Assembly (NCBI GenBank): GCA_025531455.1
Contig: JAMYHL010000021.1
Span: 186,001-250,000, forward strand
Direction of reading: 5' to 3'
Length of the DNA stretch: 64,000 nucleotides
From: Apiotrichum sp. Y4204
Taxonomy: Eukaryota; Basidiomycota; Tremellomycetes; Trichosporonales; Trichosporonaceae
Shown here piece by piece: positions 49,108-59,874 of this stretch. The translations under genes were made by a program, and so were the position numbers. Every line of letters starts with the position of its first letter. Positions within the stretch are counted from its first letter, which is position 1. Below the pieces are notes generated by a model. The model searched no databases. It was not told the origin of the DNA and worked only from the letters and a program-made list of their open reading frames with translations.

Positions 49108-50641
49108 ATGCCGAACCTCATCGACCCGCGATACTGCTGCCTGGGTACGTTTTGATGGCGGGAGCGAAGCGCCGAGCAGCTCGCGGCGTGCGGCGTGCGG
49201 CGTGACAATGTTATTGCAATCGGGCGGCCCGAGCGCACTGCAAGGCGCGATCCCACCCCGCGTGTTGGGACCGGGTGCACCGCTTCACAGCCGTCGCATC
49301 CCCTCTCCTCTCATCCGACATGACTGGCACCGCGATTACCTCGCTGTGCATCGTGATTCATAGCGCGCTACTGCCTCGTACTCGTGTCGCCGCCGCGCTT
49401 CTTGCTCGCAATGCCCCTCCACTCTGTGCATTCGCTGACCCCCAGCCGTTCCCCTGGTCAACGCAGGTATCTATGGTATCCTGACTGAGCAAACCGTGAG
49501 TTGCCACCCCCTTGACTGTCTCACACCAGGCCGTCGCGATCACTATCGGCGTGCTGAGCTTTGTCGCTCCGACCGGTGAGTGAAGATGGAAGTAGGTGGC
49601 GAGTCGCGATGGATACGATCTGGCGACTCGTCTCCGACAGCCGTGCATAGGAACAGCACTCACTCGCAGTCGTCGGCGCAGCGTCCCCGGTAGCCGTGAC
49701 CTACATCCTCGGTGCATGTGCTTTCATTGGCGTCGCGATACAGCCCGTAGGCTTCTTTGGCGTGTTTAGGGTGCGTCCTTTGGGTCTGGCGCGAGGAACC
49801 GCAGCGCCCACGTAGCTCGGCTTGGCTGACGCTCGCAGGAGAAGACGACCACGTTCCGCGTGTACACGGCGCTCAACGCCATTGCCACCGCCGCGACGCT
49901 CATCGTCGGCGCGGTCATTATCATCATCTCCGCTGCGCGTCATGACACCGCGATGGAGAAGTGCAAGGTGTGTTACCTGCGCTTTGTTCAGTTGCGCGCA
50001 GCTAATGCCAGAATTTGTATTTTACCCCGCTCCCCACCGCCCCGGCTGGGTCGGCCGACACCCTCGCCCAGCAGTCGGGCATCCTCTGCAAGGCGTTTGC
50101 ATGGGCGGACGTTGGCTTCATGGGCGGTCTCTGGGTCCTCCTGTTCATAACCCAGACGTACTTTGTCTGGGCCACCCGCGGCTACGGCAAGGCGCAGGTC
50201 TCGGACCACAAGCTCTACCACTCGGTATACTCTGAGAACCCCGAGGCGTTCACCATGTCAATTCTGCAGTCCCGCCGCTACAACCCCGACTCTGTCATGT
50301 TCACCAACTCGATGTACGGCGGCCCCGGTGTGCCGCCCATGCCGGGCCACGAGGACCATGGTGCGTGGAACGCGCGCCCGTCCCACGACGAGCCTGGTCC
50401 GGAAAGCGGTGGCGGGTACTACAACCACCAGCGGGGCTACTCTGACGGGCGCCATGGGCTCCATGGTGATGACTATGGCCAGCAGCATGGTATGGCCCCC
50501 CACGATGCGTACGCGTTTAACACTCCAGGCGGCGGGTACGTCGACGGTGCCCATCCGCCTCAGCCCCACAACTACAACGATGGGCAGCACCACGTGCACT
50601 ACAGCAATGACAGCATGAGCCAGCCGCCGGTCGTGAGGTAG
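49108..50641 (+). CDS. Four-transmembrane protein with disordered tail
   Basis: Six exons (49108-49144, 49446-49495, 49530-49575, 49670-49770, 49839-49967, 50012-50641) give 330 aa in continuous phase. The first five are 37-129 nt, so the N-terminus is easily missed. It starts MPNLIDPRYCCLAVPLVN. Hydrophobic helices: GILTEQTAVAITIGVLSFVA, VTYILGACAFIGVAIQPVGF, LNAIATAATLIVGAVIIIIS and VGFMGGLWVLLFITQTYFVW. The last 120 residues are Gly/His/Tyr/Pro-rich and likely cytosolic and disordered. The plan resembles fungal tetraspan/MARVEL-like plasma membrane proteins, but I cannot name a family. ATG at 49108 was chosen because only it joins in phase. Confidence 0.7.
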
Positions 50642-51652
50642 TGGCGAGGCGCAGACCATGGCGATCGATTCTTCTGTCGGACCGAGCATAAACGGTATTT
50701 TTAAGGTTTGACGGTAGCACTAGCGCTAGACTTTGGAAGGAGGTAAGAGCAGAGCGCGGGAGTATGTCCTGGCGCGGGGCCAACATGACGAGGCACGGCG
50801 CGACAAACGAAACGAGGCACGAGGCAAGATGCGAAGCGATCGCGAACAGCGAGCAGCAGCAGCGGCGGCGGCGGCGACGGCGGACGACGGGTGTGGCCCG
50901 GGCTGGCCCACTCTCATACCACATGTACAGTTACCCGTGTATGCACAGGGACGTTAGCGTTGGTAGACCCAGCGTAGGTAGGACGAGCAAAAACTATCAG
51001 GGCGGAGACTTTAATATTAAAGTCGTATCAAGCGGAGACTTTGATATCAGCGGAGACTTGATATTGACATGTTGCACAATTCCATTTCTCATCTTCCAGT
51101 CATCACAAGGGAGGGAAAGGTTGAACAAGAAGACCGTGGCCTGGTCCGTGGATCCGTCAGCCCTCTTTCTCATCGACCTCGTCCTGGAAACCACCCACCG
51201 ACGCGTCCACAAAGCCTGTGCCTTCTGGGCCTCGAGCGAGCTGATGGTGATGTTGATGACAGCCAGGGAAGGGGAGCCTCGGGCCTTGGCATCACCTCCG
51301 GGATCACACATCACTATGGCATATGGCCTTCTGCCACCCGCGGCACGACGCATCCATTGGGATGGGAGTGCTGATCCTCCATCAGTCATCTTCACTCATC
51401 GCCCACACTCACCACTTTGATGTTTGCCCTGTCAGTCAGGCTCCCACGCTCCCATCATCCATCCCCCATCACCCATCACATGTGTGGACGGCCTCATGTA
51501 TCGATATAGATCTGGCTCCATCCCCTCTGTCCGGAGATGCAGCAGATGACGAATGAATGGATATATACCCTGCCTCTGCATCTTCCCCACCCCGCCTCTG
51601 CATCTTCCCCTTCCCCACCACTCCCACCCTATTCCCACCAAACCTACCCCCA
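50642..51652. other. 1-kb intergenic region with palindromic repeats
   Basis: No gene is seen. It contains a GCAGCAGCGGCGGCGGCGGC run (50851-50880), a perfect palindrome with three GCGGAGACTT copies (51001-51060), and CT-rich leader DNA before the next gene. Confidence 0.5.
51001..51060. repeat. Perfect 18-bp palindrome and three GCGGAGACTT copies
   Basis: 51007-51024 reads GACTTTAATATTAAAGTC, identical on both strands. GCGGAGACTT begins at 51002, 51032 and 51050. This could be an operator-like site or a terminator hairpin of the upstream gene. Confidence 0.7.
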
Positions 51653-52294
51653 ATGTGGATGTTCCCGGCCCCCGAGTGGCCTCCGTTCATCGGCAAGCTG
51701 ACAGAGCACGGCCAGCAGCTCTTTGACGCATTCACCTCTGCGTGGCGTGTGAGTCCCCACCCCCCAATCTTACTTATGATTCTAGGCGTTCAATCTCGAG
51801 CTGGCAGATTTCGAAACGACCTGCCGCCGTCTCGAGCCCTCCGCCTCGGAGATTATTCACGCATTCTACGCTTGGCGGATGGACGACGCGTACGACCTCC
51901 CGCCTCCCGAGGAGAGCGCGCTCCTCCTCGACCACCGCGGGCGGTTTCGCAGGGAGAGGGTGCAGCTCAACAGGATGTATACCCGCCTGTGGGCCGTGCT
52001 CGGGGCCAGTGTCGCCGTAGAGTGGCAGGTGAGTGGCAAGTTGGGGCTTTTTGGGCATTGGTTAGTTGTAGCTGATGGCAGTTTCTCTATGGCCTGCAGA
52101 AGAATGTAATCCGCACGCACGATAACCTCCTGCATGCGTTCGGCGTGCTCTCCGACCACCCCGAACATCCTCACGGACATCCTCATCCCGCACATCCGCA
52201 GCCCGCCCGGGACAACCGCCTGCGGCCTATGCCCGATACGAGCACGCCGACCACGACGCCGAGTCCTGATGGGCCCCTGATGTGCTGGCATTGA
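51653..52294 (+). CDS. Small protein of unknown function, His/Pro-rich tail
   Basis: Exons 51653-51748, 51786-52028 and 52100-52294 give 177 aa in phase. The body is helical (FIGKLTEHGQQLFDAFTSAW, FYAWRMDDAYDLPPPEESAL, LNRMYTRLWAVLGASVAVEW). The tail carries a DHPEHPHGHPHPAHPQ run, a possible metal-binding or disordered segment. The start MWMFPAPEWPPF lies after a C-rich leader. I do not recognise the family. Confidence 0.55.
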
Positions 52295-52706
52295 AGTCGT
52301 CTTTCTGACGTTTTTGTAGTTGCAGTTGTAGTTCTTCTGGTTGGCTGTATGTTGCCATGGTTATGTCAGATCTAGTGTATGCCGAGAGTCGTGCCCAGAT
52401 CCTTGACGCCTTTCTGCGGGCGCCATTCTGCGTGAGAGTTGGTCCGGGACTCGAGCTCCTTTCTGTCCGTGTCCGTGATTATTGTGATTTTGGTGTTGTT
52501 TTACTTTGTTCCATTGCTTGTTCATTTGCTCTTTGAGAGCGCTTTCCGGAATACCTTACAATCTAGCACCTGTGAGTCTGCTGTTCGAATGTTGTTTGTC
52601 AGTAAGGCCAATCGTCAGTAAAAATCAGACAGCAGCGCGTCGCTGCTGCTCCGCTCAGCCCATGGTGACAAAGCCATGGCAGTAATAAAGCTACAATATA
52701 TCCTGG
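52295..52706. other. Intergenic between convergent genes
   Basis: Convergent 3' flanks; no gene is seen. Confidence 0.5.
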
Positions 52707-53769
52707 CTACACCAGCCCCGCGCGCATCATCACGACCCCAAAGTCGTCAAACGACAGCCCCCTCCCTTCGTGCTGCGACGAGAAGAGCGCGACCATGTCC
52801 GTGATCTACACCCCGTCAGCCCCCCACTTGAGCTAGCTCACTCACCTCGGCATCCGACCACATCTCGCCCATATCCCTTACTAGGCGCTTCACTTCCGCA
52901 AAACCGAGGAGGTGCGCGCCAACACCCGTCGCGTCCCCCTTGAGCATTGTCCACAGCTCGCGCGCAAGCTCGCGCTGCGCCCCCGTCAGCCGTGGCGCGG
53001 GTTCCTCGCGCAGCTGGTCCTTTGCGCGACGTCGCGTCGATGCGGATTTCGGCGTGGATTTCGAGCCCGACGTCTTCTGGCCGTAATCCTCGTCATCCTC
53101 GTCGTCATCCTCCTCATACTCGTCCTCGTCGCTGGGCTCGAACGCGTCCTCATCCTCCTCATCGCTCGTCTCGGCCTCTTCGTCCCCTTCCTCCTCGCCC
53201 TCCATGAGCGCGGCGCATACGGCCCGGAAATCCCGCCGGCTCACGGCATCCTCCTTGCCCTTGCCCTTCCCGCCCTCTTCCCACCCACTCGCGCTCGCGC
53301 GGAACACGTCCAGCACGTCGTCGTCCGTCGGGAGCCGTAGCGCACCGAGAAGTGATGGGATGACGCGTAACGGAATACGGTCCGAGGCGGAGGGGGTCGG
53401 AGCGCGCGTTGAAGGGCGCGTAGACGGTGCAGAAGGGGTTTCCGGGATAAATCCGCCCTCATCGATAAAGCCGCCACCCGAGTCGTCGATGAATCCCCCG
53501 CCCTCATCGATAAACCCCCCGCCTCCACCATCATCTATAAATCCGCCACCGTCGTCGATGAATCCCCCGCTATCCACGAACCCGCCGCCCTCTCCATACC
53601 CGCCCGGCGTTGCGGTCGCACTCGCGCTGGCACTCGCACTCGTGGATGTGTTCAATTTTCGGCGCTTGGCGGGGCGGCCGCCCGCGAGGCGCAGGCCGCG
53701 GTCGAAGGCGCGGTCGACGCCGCGCTGCCGGCGAGCTGGGAGTGCGAGGAATTCGGGGTCGGCCTCCAT
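52707..53769 (-). CDS. EF-hand-like protein with Gly-Phe-Ile-Asp repeats
   Basis: Exons 53769-52846 and 52805-52707 give 340 aa. N-terminal: a basic patch RPAKRRK that could be a nuclear signal, then about eight tandem copies of a GGGFIDDG/GGFIDEG unit (residues about 60-115). Next a helical module, LRVIPSLLGALRLPTDDDVL, then a strongly acidic linker (EEDEDAFEPSDEDEYEED), then a C-terminal pair of helix-loop-helix units, LTGAQRELARELWTMLKGD through ITDMVALFSSQHEGRGLSFD. The fold looks calmodulin/centrin-like, but loop residues are not canonical, so calcium binding is uncertain. The basic plus acidic plus repeat layout suggests a nuclear adaptor. Family unknown. It is divergent from CUZ1. Confidence 0.65.
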
Positions 53770-54028
53770 TCTGATGTTGCAATGGATACGAGATAAGAAT
53801 GGAGACGTAAGGTTGAAGGAAGCGATGGGAGAGGTGGACGGATTTGTTGTTCTGTCCGTCTTGGTTGACTCAACCGATCAACCTCCACTCCACACTTTTG
53901 GTCCCGCCACCCAACGTCATTCCGGAGGTCGCCGTCCATGCTGTAGGCTGGGGTGGCCAGCTCTCGACGCCTCAAGGACCAGTTTGTTGACATGCAACAC
54001 GCTCTCACACTCTCCATTGCTATCCGCC

Positions 54029-55222
54029 ATGTCCCTCCTCGACGTCGGCACAAAGTGCGCTTCGTGCGCGACTGTCGACTTTCTCCCCTATACGTGCGAA
54101 CACTGCGCGCGCACCTTCTGCGGGGCCCACGTGCACTCCCATGCCTGTGTCCACCTCCCGACTAGCGGGCCGAGCAGGAAACGCGCCCGGGGGCTGTGTG
54201 CCGCGGGATGTGGGCGCGAGACTATCGAGTCTATCGGCGGGCTCGAGGTCGGCGAGGCCGGCGAGAGGATTGCCCGGGAAGTGCGCTGTCGTGGCTGTGG
54301 CGAGGCGTTTTGCGTTGTGTAAGTGTAAGTGTGCAAATGTCTAGTTCTGATTACAGGCACCGCGCGCAGGACGCGCATGACTGTACCGCGCCGCGGGAAG
54401 ATACGGCCCGTAGCGATGCCGGAATTGCGAGGCGGGCGTATGCGCAGGAGGTTTTGGCGCGCACGATGCCTTCTCAAGCTGGGAAAGAGCGGGTTACGAT
54501 GCCGAAGCAGGTGGACCGGACGCGCACCGCGCCGGCTGAGAGCGGGAGGTTGCCGCCGAGCGTACTTGCTGAGCGCGAGGAGGCAAGGAAGGCAGCTGAG
54601 GCATCAAAGGCATCAAAGACATCAGAGGAGGCGGCTGCACCGACTACATCTACGCCACTTTCTCCCTCTACGCCCCCCGAAGGAGCCAGCTCCGGCTGGA
54701 CTGACACTGACGCCTACCGCAAATTGCACAAGCTGCACTGCGTCAAGATCCGCTCGCTCTCCAAGCCGTTGGACCGCACGCCGCGTGAGCAGTGCCGTGC
54801 CGTCGAATGGACCGTCAACTTGGCTGGGGAGCGCGTACACGCGTGGTCCCCGACCACGACATTCAAGCCCGACGGCGCAGCGGCAACGCTTGGCGAACGC
54901 AAGCCCGAGCGGATATGGGTTCCAGAGGTATGGTTCTCTGTGGCTGCGCTGACTCCAGACCATGCCTGGCGGCAAACTGTTCGACAGCCTCGTCTCGGCC
55001 GCAAAGGTCCCTCGTGACGGCGAGGTGAGTTTGTCTCCGAATCTTCTCTCCCCTCCTTCTCTCCTCTCCCTTCTCCGCTCACTTCCACAGGCCCTCTCGC
55101 TTCTCTGCGTCTCTCTTCAGCCGGGTGCACCACGCGCCCCGTCCCCGCTCGACCTCGCTGCCCCGGTCGGCGCGCAGCTCGCACACGGCGACGTCCTCGT
55201 CCTCGTCCGCGGCTGGAAATAG
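54029..55222 (+). CDS. CUZ1: CUZ1/ZFAND1-like AN1 zinc-finger protein
   Basis: Exons 54029-54318, 54357-54927, 54959-55024 and 55091-55222 give 352 aa. Cuz1 links Cdc48/p97 and the proteasome under arsenite or proteotoxic stress. Seen: first AN1 finger CASCATVDFLPYTCEHC with FCGAHVHSHAC; second CAAGCGRE, CRGCGEAFCVVHRAQDAHDC. An Ala/Glu-rich linker follows, then a C-terminal ubiquitin-like region (KIRSLSKPLDRT to HGDVLVLVRGW), the family's domain order. The stop lies only 48 nt from the stop of the convergent bL33m gene, so the two mRNAs must overlap. Confidence 0.88.
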
Positions 55223-55270
55223 AATGGAGAGTCGGGTATACATGCATAGGGGTATCGCGGCGTCGGCGTG

Positions 55271-55533
55271 CTACTTGATCTTTGATTCGATAAAGAGGAC
55301 GTGCTTCTTGACTGCAGAATGTCAGCAAAACAAATACTTGTGGCAGTAGCACTCGGAAAACGCACCGACAGGGTCGTACTTCATCATCGAGAGCTTGTCC
55401 TGCAGACGCAGGCGGGACGTCGTGTAGAAGAAGCCGGTAAGGGCCGTCGACACCAGACGGATGAGAATGCGCCTGTTGTTGTGAGCACGCATCAAAGGCC
55501 GGGCACGTACTTCTGCTTGGCCTTGGGCGCCAT
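55271..55533 (-). CDS. MRPL39: Mitochondrial large-subunit ribosomal protein bL33
   Basis: Three exons (55533-55511, 55472-55366, 55311-55271) encode only 56 aa. It is a bacterial-type L33 of the mitochondrial 54S subunit. Conserved: MAPKAKQKRILIRLVSTALT, FFYTTSRLRLQDKLSMMKYD and PVVKKHVLFIESKIK, the last being the family's signature KYDPVV(K/R)(K/R)HV. Phase is kept at both introns (38 and 54 nt). It was found only by splicing and is easy to miss by length filters. It starts about 660 nt from the RPL4 ATG on the opposite strand. Confidence 0.92.
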
Positions 55534-56042
55534 TTTGATGGGGTTGGAGACAAAGTGGCCGTAACTGTCGTTCTCGATGATCTCGAGTGGGACATTAATC
55601 TCTAATAATCTCGGGACGACGAGAAAGATGGCGTCCTGCGACCTCCGACTTTTTGCGTGCCTACTAGAAAAGCAAAAGTGGAGGTCCCACTTTGGGTGCC
55701 TATTGTGTTGCAAACCTATCACCGGGAGTTAATGTGCCACACTCGGAGTTTACGGCTCAAAACCCCGACTTTCAGTGGTCAAAATCTTGTGCCTCCCATT
55801 CTGGCTGCGCGGACAATTGACGCTGGCCGCTGGGCGGAGAACAGCCAGAATGTGGTGCAGGCTGGCTAGGCTGTAGGCTCCTGGCTGGCGGGGTCTGCCT
55901 GGCTGGTAAAGTCTGCTGGCTGGCTGCCTGCTGGCTCTGCTGGCTGGCGGGCAGTGTGCTGCCTGGCGCTGGCTGCGTGCTCGCTATGTGATTGCACTTT
56001 TGCGCCGTGCTCGACCTCTCCTCAGCCCTCAACCCAACAACC
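55534..56042. other. Divergent promoter, bL33m / RPL4
   Basis: Two ribosomal protein genes share this region. The left part is AT-richer and has CGACTTT words at 55647 and 55764. The right part is the CTGGCTGG tract. No gene is seen. Confidence 0.55.
55860..55982. repeat. CTGGCTGG-rich tract upstream of RPL4
   Basis: Dense GCTGGCTGG/CTGGCGGG words over about 120 nt, ending about 60 nt before the donor of the RPL4 5'-UTR intron. It is the counterpart of 39037-39182. Confidence 0.75.
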
Positions 56043-56191
56043 GTGAGTACAGCCCACCGGAAACCCCAGCAGCGAGCACAGGAGACAGCGTAAACAGGAC
56101 TGCCCCGAACATCGGACCCCGCGCGCGCGTACTCGTTCAAGCCGCTGTCAAACCAACCCCGACTTTCTTTACTATCATAACTCACGCTCAG
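56043..56191 (+). other. Probable 5'-UTR intron of RPL4
   Basis: GTGAGTACAG donor at 56043, the same ten bases as in RPL20, and CTCACGCTCAG acceptor ending at 56191, four bases before the ATG. Length 149 nt. Confidence 0.65.
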
Positions 56192-56195
56192 AAAA

Positions 56196-57552
56196 ATGGC
56201 CGCTCGCCCCACCGTCTCTGTGTTCTCCGCCGCCGGCGAGGCCTCGGGCTCCGTCCCCCTCCCCGCCGTCTTCACTGCGCCCATCCGCATTGACGTCGTC
56301 CAGCAGGTCCACAGTGAGTAGCAGGAGATGGAGGAGATGGAATTGGCAGGTTACAGGACAATTTTTTTCGGGTCGCGCGAGAAGGAGGACATGGCGGGCA
56401 GACTGGACGAGGCGTCAACGGACGCAGGGGAGGTGTGGAGCTGTGGAGCTGCACGGAGATGGCGAGATGGCGGCGTGCGCGAGTTGAGAGCGTCGACGGC
56501 GTAGCTGCACTCGCGCGACCCACGTCCTGGATCCACAAAATTCAAGTCCATGGAACACCACTAACCTCCCTCCAGAGTCGATCGCCAAGAACCGTCGCCA
56601 GGCCTACGCCGTCGCCGAGAACGCCGGCCACCAGACCTCGGCCGAGTCGTGGGGTACCGGTCGTGCCGTTGCCCGTATCCCCCGTGTTGGCGGTGGTGGT
56701 ACCCAGCGCTCCGGCCAGGCTGCCTTCGGTAACATGTGCCGCGGCGGTCGCATGTTCGCGCCCACCAAGACCTGGCGCAAGTGGCACGTCAAGGTGAACC
56801 ACAACCAGCGTCGCTTCGCCGTTGCCTCGGCTCTTGCTGCCTCGGCCGTCCCCTCGCTCGTCCTCGCTCGCGGCCACCGCATCGAGCAGATCCAGGAGGT
56901 CCCCCTTGTTATCTCGTCGCAGATTGAGTCGATCAACAAGACCAAGGCCGCCGTCGAGCTCCTCAAGACCGTTGCCGCCTTCGCCGACGTTGCCAAGGTC
57001 TCCAACTCGCGCAAGGTCCGTGCCGGCAAGGGCAAGTGGCGCAACCGCCGCTACCGCCAGCGCCGCGGCCCCCTTGTCGTCTACGGCAAGGACGAGGGCA
57101 TTGTCCGTGCCTTCAAGAACGTCCCCGGTGTCGAGACCTCGCCCGTTGACGCCCTCAACCTCCTCCAGCTCGCCCCCGGTGGCCACGTCGGCCGCTTCGT
57201 CATCTGGACCGAGGACGCCATCAAGTCGCTCGACTCGATCTACGAGAACAAGTCGGGCTTCACCCTCCCCACCGCCAAGATCGCCAACACCGACGTTACC
57301 CGCCTGATCAACTCGGACGAGATCCAGTCGGTTGTCCGCCCCGCTGGCCAGCCCATTGCCAAGCGCCCCTTCACCCAGAAGAAGAACCCCCTCCGCAACA
57401 AGGCTGTTCTCTTCCGCCTCAACCCCTACGCCAAGACCCTCCGCCGCCAGGAGCTTCTTCGCCAGGAGCGCAAGGCCGCCGGCAAGACCAAGAAGACTGC
57501 CTCGACTGGCCGCGCCGGCAAGGAGTTCCTTGCCACCCTCCACGCCGCCTAA
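56196..57552 (+). CDS. RPL4: 60S ribosomal protein uL4
   Basis: Exons 56196-56313 and 56576-57552 encode 364 aa, the usual length. Conserved: [60 protein letters not shown] for the tunnel loop, and [20 protein letters not shown]. It lines the peptide exit tunnel of the large subunit. Codon use is extremely biased to C-ending codons. The 262-nt coding intron holds no snoRNA that I can recognise. Confidence 0.97.
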
Positions 57553-58067
57553 GCGCGTGCGTTTGTATAGGTGGATGCATGTGTGGGACGTGGACAGAGC
57601 TGCAGAAGTTGCACTGCAGAAGTTGCAAAAGCAAGAGACTATGGATCGCGGAATTTGAGCAGGAAGCAGTGAGCGGACAGTTGTGGTATGCATAGACCGC
57701 GCGCGAGTCACCGCATCTGTCAGACGGGAGAATGCACAGCAGACGTTCATCGGCGTTGGTTGCTCGGCGGTGCTCGGACATGCATTCTGAGAGCACTGGA
57801 TGTATCTCGGGGATGGGCATTGCGGCATGCCATTGCCATGGCCGCTGATGCAGTTGAAATTTGCTGAGGGGCTGGCTGCTCCGGGTTTGTTCCCGCCGGC
57901 GGGTCCCTGGCGCATGGCTGTCTGGCTCTAGGCTCTGGCAGGTTTGCTATTTCGCGAAATGTTCAAAGACAGACTGACATCTCTGGCCCTCACAATCACA
58001 AACCTCTGCAACCTCGACCAAACAAAGCACTGCACACCCTTCAACAACCCCTTGTCCCACTCCCATT
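57553..58067. other. RPL4 3' flank and EMG1 promoter
   Basis: No gene is seen. A TGCAGAAGTTGCA/TGCAGAAGTTGCA near-tandem lies at 57600-57628. Confidence 0.5.
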
Positions 58068-59466
58068 ATGCCCGCCCGCTCCTCGAGTCCGCCAAAGCGG
58101 CGCGCCTCCCACGCCGCCGCCTCCCCAAACCCCAAGACCTCCAAGATGAGCGCCGACGCACCCGTCTTCCAGCCGCGCGCGGCGCAGGCCGAACCCGACT
58201 TCGAGCCGGAAGAGGACGCCGAGATGCCCCCCGCCGTGGTGGTCAAGACGGAGGGCGACGTGCCGGGCCAGGTCCACGGCCACCGGGGGGCAGCGGAGCT
58301 GGACCCGGCTGCGCGCGCACAGCTCTCCGCCGCCGTCTCCGCTTCGAGAGTTACCCGCCCGCTGCCAAACTCGCGGCGCGCGGCGCCGGCGGCAAATTTC
58401 GTGCCCCAGGCAGCGACTACGGCGAAGAGCGGAGAGGAGAAGGAGAACCGGCGCAGGCTTATTGTCGTGCTTAGCCAGGTGGGTTAAATCTGGAGGGAGA
58501 GATGATGGGATTGAGGGGAGTAGGAGGCGGAAGGAGACTATCTGTGTGCTCGTGTGATGCTGTCCGACGACCCGATTGTGGACCGGCTATCCGGCGCGCT
58601 TGAAGACGTGATGGATAAGACATCGCCGGGGCGCGCTTGATCCGGGTGGATTGACAAACAATCATCCTCCCTCGACAGACATTATTCTCCCTTCACGTCC
58701 CCTAACCCAATCGCATGCGCTCACACCACAGGCATGTCTCGAGGCATACCGCGTCTCGTCTGGCTCTGGCGGAAAGAACTCTGCGGGCAAGGAGGCAAAG
58801 TACGCGCTGCTGAACTGCGACGACCACCAGGGCATCCTCGCCAAGACGGGACGGGACATTGCGGACGCCCGCCCGGATATCACCCACCAGTGCCTGCTCA
58901 CGCTGCTCGACTCGCCGCTCAACAAGGCCGGCCTCCTCCAGGTGTACATCCACACCGCCAAGGGCGTGCTCATCGAGGTCAACCCCAGCGTCAGGATACC
59001 CCGTACTTTTAAGCGTTTCTCGGGTCTGATGGGTGAGTGGGGGAGTGACGGCGATGGAGGGGCTCACCCTTCATAACACGTCTTGCTAACCCTTCAGTCC
59101 AGCTGCTCCACAAGCTGTCGATCCGCGGCGTGCAGGGCTCGGAGAAGCTCCTCCGCGTGATCAAGAACCCCGTGACCGACCACTTCCCGACCAACACCAT
59201 CAAGCTCAGTAGGTCGTGTCTGTGGTTTCACTCTGACACCAGCCCTCTCCGGCGACGCGCCAACTGTCCGCCTGTCCCAGTTCCTGCCCACGCTCCCCGA
59301 GTCGCACTCGATCGCAGTCTTTGTCGGCGCGATGGCGCGCGGCCCTGACAACTTTGCTGACGCGTATGTCGACCAGAAAATCTCCATCTCAGACTACTCG
59401 CTCTCGGCGTCTGTCGCGTGCGGCAAATTCTGCTGTGCAATGGAGGAGCTGTGGGATATCGTCTAG
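58068..59466 (+). CDS. EMG1: Ribosomal RNA pseudouridine N1-methyltransferase
   Basis: Exons 58068-58478, 58732-59032, 59098-59208 and 59243-59466 give 348 aa. Emg1/Nep1 methylates the hypermodified pseudouridine of 18S rRNA and is needed for small-subunit assembly in the nucleolus. Seen: [16 protein letters not shown] at the domain start, [34 protein letters not shown]-like [14 protein letters not shown], and the SPOUT-knot [17 protein letters not shown], ending in EELWDIV. About 125 N-terminal residues are a disordered extension absent from yeast Emg1 (252 aa). The first intron is 253 nt. Confidence 0.94.
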
Positions 59467-59874
59467 AGAAACGAGAAACACTCCAGATCCCGCCTGTCAT
59501 TTTCCTTTTCTATGTACCGAGCCCTGCGAATCCGTACAGTAGCTTCGAGTCGCGCTGTGTGCGGCACCGCCCGGCCGGGCCTCATCGCCCCCTTTCCACC
59601 CCTGTCTGTCGCGTCCAACCGCCTCTGCCTCTTGCCTGTTGGGACTGTGTATGCATCTAACTGTCAATTTTGGGAGTGGAGGGAATGCGTGTGAGTTATG
59701 GGGTATTGTGAGGGTTCTATGTGTAGTGTTGCGTCAGCGGAGACGACCAGGATATTGTTCATCGAGTCACTCCGAAGGAGTCGCGTGAGTCGTCTATGTC
59801 GCCCGAGTGGCCGAGTAGTATGCTCGCGTGAGTGGCCGCGGCCCGTGCCCCACCAATGCTATCTGATACATATG
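59467..59874. other. Convergent 3' flanks, EMG1 / YOS9
   Basis: No gene is seen. GCCCGAGTGGCCGAG at 59800 resembles a tRNA A box but no tRNA folds around it. Confidence 0.5.

Noticed and set aside
53204..54322. 372-residue plus-strand open frame over the EF-hand gene and CUZ1 start
   Set aside because: Its left part is the antisense shadow of the GFID-repeat gene; only the part from 54029 is real, as CUZ1 exon 1.
56542..57915. 457-residue minus-strand open frame
   Set aside because: Antisense shadow of RPL4, whose codon bias keeps the other strand open.
59795..59830. tRNA-Ser/Leu A-box-like GAGTGGCCGAG
   Set aside because: No T-arm or acceptor pairing downstream.
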